A stretch of DNA of 64,000 nt from Conus ventricosus (lineage: Eukaryota; Mollusca; Gastropoda; Neogastropoda; Conidae). Made by a program: the position numbers and the translations under genes. Every line of letters begins with the position of its first letter. Position 1 is the stretch's first letter. The stretch covers positions 54,675,489 to 54,739,488 of the forward strand of contig CM031604.1 in the NCBI GenBank assembly GCA_018398815.1, read 5' to 3'. The notes beneath the pieces are model-generated. The model worked only from the letters and a program-made list of their open reading frames with translations, searched no databases and had not been told where the DNA came from. This document shows positions 58,091 through 64,000 of this stretch, piece after piece.

Positions 58091-59685
58091 ACCAAGGGCT
58101 TAAAATCTGCAGGACACAAGTAATGGTTCAGAGAGAGAGAGAGATGCCTTTCTTAGAATTATATACATGTTCAGCATAGTAGCTAAGCTGTCCCATTCTT
58201 CCCGGATGTGGTTGTGGGCAAGTTGCATTATAATGAATGTAAATTTATGCGTTGAGGAAGAAATCATGACTGTGGGCAAGATGCATTATAATGAATGTAA
58301 ATTTTTGCGTCGAGGAAGAAAAAATCATGACTTTGTAAGTATGCCTTGAAAAAGAGGAAACACTTTATCGTCGTCCATTTCATGGACAGTCGTACTATTT
58401 TTGCCCTTCTTTTGGGTTATTGTAATTTTTGTATTTAGAATTCCTTTAACGCCAAGACCAATGTGTATCAATTCAAATTTTGCAAGCGTTTAGTGGGTTG
58501 GAGCTGGGACTGAAAACAAACCAGAGTAACGCGTTTTGACCACGGTGGCCTTCAAAGGTCACTCTGTCTATCGATTGACTTTGCAAAGAGCATCCTGGTC
58601 GACATCCTGAAAACGTCTATGCAACTGTTGCGGTTCCTGTTTGCCCACGTTAGGGTCGGCAAAGATGGAACTTACGACTCCCTAATAGTATCCCTCGTCT
58701 CTTCTACCTGCCTGTTAACGCCCACTGCCATTCCATCTTTTAAACCAGATGAGAACAGTTAGAGCAAGAGGACGCATGGCCGTTTTGCCATTGCCCGAAC
58801 ATGCTTCATTCATTTCTACATGAACGACAGCATGAATGAAACATGAATAACCTCTTTGTGAACAGGCGAATCACCTCTTACTTTTTTCTTTTATTTAATT
58901 TGTCCATTCTGTTGAATACCCAAATGACCATAACATGCGAGGATTGCTATAACCATTTTCTGTTCTGTCCTTTCTTTGGCAGTTATTTCCCATTTTGACG
59001 GTTGATCGGAGTCGCGAATCAAGAGTGCCAAATGCACTACGACGCGAGTGATTTTCGGTTCTTATCGCCCTTAGCCCAGGGGAAAAGCACTTGGTCACCA
59101 GGGCTGTTGCCATGCGGCAAAAATCATTTACATGCAATAATAGCTTAAGTGTTGACATCCTTAAAGTAGAAGTGACTAGGAGTTCCTGAATGTGTCGGCC
59201 ATTCTGTTCAACATATGATCACCCCGCCAAAAGGGTAAGAAAAATAAGACATGCCGCAACACACGCACACCACACACAGAGCACGTCATATTTGCAAACG
59301 TAAGGTCGTACGTTTAGCACATTAGTCACTAGTGTACGATGGCACAGAGTGAAGAGTCATAGAAAAAAATAAGTGTGCAACATAGAGAGATGGATGGGCC
59401 ACGAAGGCAGACAATAGTAAAGGAAAGGAAGATCATGAAGAGGGCAGAGTCAAAGTTAAGTGGACATTTCTAGCACAGAATTTCCAGGGATATAGTTTGC
59501 CCCAAAAGAGCCCCACCTGTATCCCACACGGGAGTCAAACAGCGGTAGTACTGAAACGAAAGGGAGATTATTTTCCTGTCATATAGAAAGGACAAAACGA
59601 ACCCATCATCCTCTGTGTTTCTTGTGATAGTGTTCAACTGATGTGTGAAACGAACATCTAAGTGAGCGAGTGTGTAAGGTATGGT
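57480..59685. other. Unique DNA with poly(C) run and a 58-bp tandem duplication
   Basis: C46 at 58045-58090. The unit tgtgggcaag(t/a)tgcattat at 58213 repeats at 58271 with few differences. No gene recognised. Confidence 0.6.
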
Positions 59686-59689
59686 GAGG

Positions 59690-59850
59690 TAATGTCTCTT
59701 ATAGCATAGCCGACCGCAAAGGGCCATATCGGGGCTGTCATCCGCGTTCAACTCACAAGTCAAACAAAAAAAATCGTCTTCCACACAACCCTTTGAAATA
59801 CATCCCCAAAGCACACCGGAACTTTCGTTAACAAATTTTCGCGCGTGCCT
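59690..59850 (-). mobile_element. LINE-B 3' UTR fragment
   Basis: Read on the minus strand: ttaacgaaagttccggtgtg ... gatgacagccccgatatggc, then cctttgcggtcggctatgct and ataagagacattacc. It aligns with the last 160 bases of the copies ending at 46232 and 48405. Only the 3' UTR is retained. Confidence 0.8.
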
Positions 59851-59905
59851 GTGAATGTTCATAGCCCAGCCGCAAAGTCAACTCTGAACATAAGCGAAGC
59901 TTTTA

Positions 59906-59995
59906 TCTCAAAAGATTGCCTCACCGACTTCGGAAGTAAAACGTTTTCTTCTCAAAATTTTGCCTCACTGACTTCGCAAGTAAAACGTTTTCTTC
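59906..59995 (+). repeat. 44-bp tandem duplication
   Basis: tctcaaaagattgcctcacc..cttcg.aagtaaaacgttttctt at 59906 repeats at 59950 with about four mismatches. Confidence 0.85.
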
Positions 59996-61880
59996 TTTAT
60001 TTAGAGTATGTTCCCATGGTTAGTGTACTTTTCCACCGTTTGGTACTTTAAGTAAGGGAAAATAATCGTGTTATTAATGTTTGAACAACTCCTCCACTTT
60101 CCTCAGTGTGGACAGTGCCAAAAACGAAAGTCATCGTTTTGTTTTTCTCACATTTTTTTGGTACTGTATCTATGCAAGTAAGCAGTTATCAGAAACTGAG
60201 AATCGAGAAGCATTTTCCAACAATGATTTCTTAAACGTGTTGAGAAATTTCGGATGATGTGCCTTCTTGTTGATTACATCATTATCTTGTTTGTGTACAT
60301 TGGGGAAGATCATTAATTGAAGATTACAGCCAATGGTTTGAGAGATTATGTGATAAAACACTATAGACAACTGTCAGTTTAATAATCTGAATGGAAGAAT
60401 ATTTGATATTGGGAGTTGCACATTTTCGGCTAAGTTTCTACTGATTGTACTGCTAAGAGTGCAAATGTGTTCCTGTGGTTAAGTTTGAATGGGAAGTACA
60501 TTCATAATTACAGCATATGTATTGATGAAAGAACACATATGTATTTGTCTGCGTGTTCATATATGCATGTGTAGCAGAGGTTGTGTGTGTGTGTGTTCCA
60601 ACTGCCTATTCATGCATCATGTGTGTGCGCTTGTATTTTTCTTTGTGTATATGTGGCTGTATATGCACACCTGTACGTAATCATGCGTCTTTATGGGAAG
60701 AGTGCGCGCGCGTGTGTGTGTGTGTGAAGTTGACTGTCGGTGCAGTGGCCGTTCATTATTGGCATACATAATTATATAATACATATAACGGTCTCGCTGT
60801 TTACAATAAAATGATCACATCACCTAGTTTCTCAGTTACCTTACTTATTTGAAGAGTGAAACTCGGAATGAATGGTCAACAATGTTCTTTTAAAACCGTA
60901 TTGTGGACACGTTTGCTCCCTCTCTCTCTCTCTCTCTGCGTCCGTGCATGTTTAATAACTTATGCTCACTATATTACACTGTAACACACTCAAAAATGTT
61001 ATTCACACAATGCACACACCTATGGTAGGATGCCTAACGCCTAGTTGAGTTCATTTTCCCAGGTAGTGGATAGATATTGTTCTCCAATCAATGAAAAAAT
61101 CAAAAGACCTTCTTGGAGTGCAGACCTCTGCAAATGTCGAACAGGTCCTGGATCCGTCCATCGATCCAAATGCGAAACGCGGATCCGCACCAAAGTTTAA
61201 GTTCTTTCTTGGGCCACACAAAGCTTTGTTACTATCGGTCAATAGCGTTTTCGTATAATCTTGCAGAACGTGTGTTGTATATTGTATTTGACCTTTGATC
61301 TTAATTTGCTCCACAATTTGCTGGGTTCCTTCTTTGGCCACTAGCCATGTTCCCACGAAGTTTCGTTTAAAGCAATTTGGTAGTTTTCGCGTTATGTTGT
61401 TAACGGACATTCACCAAGCGAGAAGCACGGGTGAACACGTGACCGTCCTGGAGAGAATGTAAATATGCGGGTTCACGACCACCCATGTGATTCTGCCTGA
61501 AAACCCCCCTTTTCACATACAAATCACGTCCATTACATGTCAGTTTTGGCCAAATTTAACACATGTTTTACAAAAAAATTAACACCTCAAAACCTCTAAA
61601 TATTGACGAAATTAGTACATTGAAACGGGGGTTTCCCCGTGCAGAATAACATGGGCGATCGTGAACAAACATATTTTAGCATTCCTTCTTACAGAACACA
61701 TAATATGAACTAAAAATGTATATGGGCTTAACAGTTTATTACAAACTGGCCCTGCTGCTGTCGTTACGTGACCACCGCAAATCGATAAATTGAGGCAATT
61801 ACTGCCCCGTCCTGTGTTGGTGGCCAGCCCCCGTCAAACACAGCAAGGTGTCAGCAACACCACTGGCAGATGCGACAAAT
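59996..61880. other. Unique AT-rich DNA, nothing recognised
   Basis: GT and GC alternation at 60578-60594 and 60703-60726, (CT)n 60919-60937. A 119-codon open frame on the minus strand (61051-61410) has no recognisable domain. Confidence 0.5.
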
Positions 61881-61884
61881 TAGT

Positions 61885-61990
61885 ATTCATCGCGCGATGC
61901 ACATTGACCAATCGGAAGGAGGTATGACGTCATTTTTGGTTGACGGGATTCGTAAGCCCCCGCCAGTTCGGAATATTTCTGACTGACGGA
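61885..61990 (+). promoter_or_regulatory. Promoter-like cluster: CCAAT box and full CRE
   Basis: TTGACCAATCGG (CCAAT box, about 61907) is followed 16 bases later by TGACGTCA (61925-61932), the palindromic CREB/ATF site. Around them are GC-rich CGCGCGATG and, downstream, GTGCAGGCGCGTGC in an otherwise AT-rich region. No TATA box was identified and no downstream gene was recognised. Confidence 0.35.
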
Positions 61991-62070
61991 CACATTGGAG
62001 GGTTGTGTTTTGTGCAGGCGCGTGCATTTTTTTCCTGTGGATAGAATTGATTTTAAGCACCAGAAAATTT

Positions 62071-62560
62071 ATGTCTCAAGACAGCATTCTTCAGAAATTA
62101 AGAGAGAACTTCTAGAATCGCAAGTTGCTCATCAAAACTATTAGATTTCTCAACAACAGCCATCCAACTTAATTCTACTGACATGGATCAAGCTCTACTT
62201 TTCAACAAGCTCAAAATCACTCCCTTACCCACCGCCAACACCCACAGAAATTGTGGACATAGGGAAAAATGCGGTTATTTTGCAAGAGAATCAAGACTAC
62301 TTTAAAATAATGACAGAAATAAGTGAAAAGAATAAAAGTGAAGGACCACAGGATTTGCCAAAGAAACCTAAAAGAAAAGCTTGAGCAAGTTGTTAAAAGA
62401 AAAGAAAGGCGACAAAAAAAGAGAAGGAGACAAAAAAAAGAAACTAGATCTTTCAACACCACAAGAATTACTTGCCCAATCTTATGGCAAATCAGGCTGA
62501 CGTTTCAGGGGAGGGTGAGGGGTCAGGGCGAGGGCTATTTCCAGAGACGCTTTTACTGAT
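62071..62560 (+). other. Possible transcribed region, basic open frames, unknown
   Basis: Downstream of the CRE cluster, frames such as MDQALLFNKLKITPLPTANT (62183) and TEIVDIGKNAVILQENQDYF followed by KIMTEISEKNKSEGPQDLPK overlap in different frames and end in Lys/Arg-rich text (62383-62447). No family recognised and no single long frame. Confidence 0.15.
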
Positions 62561-63023
62561 CAGATATTTTCCAAAACAGCAAAAGAAGTTGAAATTGTAG
62601 AAAGACGACAAAAAGGGAGGAGAAATTTGAGGAAGGCAAGATGCACAGTCCTTGTTAATTTACATTCAGTTCGGTAACTTCTTGATTTTGTGTAAACAAT
62701 GGCAGGAAAACGAAAGGAAAGAAGGGAGAACGAAGGAAACATGGGCTGTTTGGTTGAAATAAAAAAACGGGTTATTCTGATGTTCACGCACGAAAATTAC
62801 GTGCCGTTGCAAGTGTTCTTTTTGGATACACAGGGCTTTATGCTGTAGGCCTTCCCTTTCGTTTATTTCTGGCAAGCTTAATAAAATCAAAGCCATGCTG
62901 CAAGTGCCCGAATTTGCACAGTACTGGAAACAAGATCCGCACATAGCAAGCACAAGCGAGCTCCAGCATCCCAGTAATCGTTAACGGTGGCAGGCAACCG
63001 CCGAAGCACAGCCTAAAATAGAA

Positions 63024-63043
63024 CCGTTCACGCGCGTGAACGG
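63024..63043. repeat. Perfect 20-bp palindrome CCGTTCACGCGCGTGAACGG
   Basis: Self-complementary over all 20 bases, with CACGCG/CGCGTG core. It could be a dimeric factor site or cruciform. No gene nearby is identified. Confidence 0.8.
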
Positions 63044-63529
63044 TGGCCTACTGCTGCGCATTCTCACTTCTGCCCATGGCTTTTGCTGCTGTGGGTTGGC
63101 TGCTTCAACGTTTCACCTATTCACCTGCTTCACCGTTTTAATTCACCTGCTTCAGGCTGCCTTTTCAGGCGCGCGCTGAGAGACTTGAAACGATCCTGTG
63201 ATTATTGATTCAGGACTCTGATAAGGGCTTTTTAGCGGCTGTCTCGAATTTACGCTTCAAGTGTGAACCACAAAAAGCTCCCTTTCACATTTCCCTGCAA
63301 ACACCTCCCCATCTATTGTTTGTTTGTTGTTTGGTTTGTTTGTGTGTGTTTGGTTTGTGTGTGTGAGCGTTTTAGTCCTACAAAGCAGTGCAGAAATCAG
63401 GTCAAAACGATCGGGGCTGATTGGTGAGTTAATTAAACCGCCTGCCCGCAGCACCAATATACTTTTTGATTCTTGCACAAAACAGAGAAACTAATTAATT
63501 AATTTTTTTTAATTTATGATTTTAATTGG

Positions 63530-63960
63530 TTTAAAAAATGAAGCCCGAAGTAGCTACAGACTTATTAATATACTTACGAGTTGGATTGGGAGAGGGAGGG
63601 CGATAAAGATCAGTTAAAGAACAGGTTTGAAGAATTAATTACTGATCTTTTAATCGCATAGACATGCAAGAAAGTGTATGAAGCTGTCAGTAAAATACCA
63701 GATTCTTGGGCCCCCACCATAGTAAAGTTGTTTGCATATTACTGATAATATGGCTCCTGAAGATGTTAATCTGACTGTTCTACTCCCCCTGAAGGAGTAG
63801 CTATTCGCTTTAATGAAGATCAGGTTTTACGATAGAAAAGACTATAAATAACGGTTGAATTACAATTATTTTTTTATTTATTTTAGATTTAAAATGAAGC
63901 CCGAAAAAATTAAAAGGCTTACTAATATGCTTTACAAGTTGAATGGGAAGGTTTCATAGA
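63530..63960 (+). repeat. Two diverged direct copies of an ATGAAGCCCGAA segment
   Basis: aaaaatgaagcccgaa..ta...a.a(c/g)(g)cttattaatat.ctta(c)..agttg.at.gggag occurs at about 63534 and again at about 63890, 356 bases apart. In the second copy the frame reads MKPEKIKRLTNMLYKLNGKV then stops. It may be a tandemly duplicated exon or repeat unit continuing beyond the window. Confidence 0.5.
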
Positions 63961-64000
63961 AAAGGTGGGTAAGTGAACCAGGCTTTGACACACCAACTAA

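Noticed and set aside
61051..61410. 119-codon minus-strand open frame as a gene
   Set aside because: No domain or promoter/splice support; composition not distinct from surrounding DNA.

Overview
This is a stretch of animal nuclear genome. It holds one host gene, spread over at least 28.7 kb, and the rest is introns, intergenic DNA and many generations of transposable elements. The intron-rich NUAK-type kinase gene, GT/CA, CT/GA, GACA and AT microsatellites, TTAGGG telomere-type repeats, tRNA-headed SINEs, and CR1/L2-like and RNase H-bearing LINEs of the kind common in molluscs point to a lophotrochozoan, most likely a marine gastropod. The species assignment is inference. Low-complexity DNA is extreme, with at least ten poly(C)/poly(G) runs of 15-46 bases.

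Host gene: five consecutive plus-strand exons of a NUAK-family (AMPK-related) serine/threonine kinase lie at 22432-22579, 36719-36784, 37110-37229, 44188-44320 and 49395-51094. Reading phases match across GT-AG junctions. They encode the kinase domain from the hinge onward (HRDLKLEN, DFG, the LKB1-type activation loop [12 protein letters not shown], the C-lobe) and a long tail with two GILK motifs, which in vertebrate NUAK1 dock PP1-beta. The N-lobe exons (glycine loop, VAIK lysine) were not found and probably lie upstream of the window. A 1-nt indel in the first visible exon, three frame changes and one in-frame stop in the last exon interrupt the reading frame although splice sites and motifs are intact. 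Assembly indels are the likeliest cause; a decaying copy is the alternative.

Transposons: 3.8-6.8 kb holds three broken LINE reverse-transcriptase fragments. A 450-bp MITE with an 8-bp target duplication lies at 2166-2615. The 14-kb intron at 22.6-36.7 kb contains a GC-rich palindrome wrapped around telomeric repeats (23.1-23.4 kb) and a CR1/L2-like LINE (LINE-A) with a 2A-like GDIELNPGP motif. LINE-A is split by a nearly full-length RNase H-bearing LINE (LINE-B, 25787-31652). The intron at 37.2-44.2 kb holds a Tc1-family DD34E transposon with perfect TIRs and TA flanks (38952-40801). Its transposase is interrupted in the N-terminal codons by a 219-bp MITE flanked by CCGG. The intron at 44.3-49.4 kb holds two 5'-truncated LINE-B copies, and a fourth 3' fragment lies on the minus strand at 59.7-59.85 kb. 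SINE copies are scattered in introns and intergenic DNA.

Downstream of the kinase (51-64 kb) no convincing gene was recognised. There is a LINE tail encoding a C2H2 finger (57.1-57.4 kb), several short tandem duplications and a promoter-like CRE/CCAAT cluster near 61.9 kb. The first 22 kb is microsatellite-rich and has no recognisable host exon. The interval 31.0-33.6 kb is unusually error-rich, and its indels should not be read as biology without raw reads.
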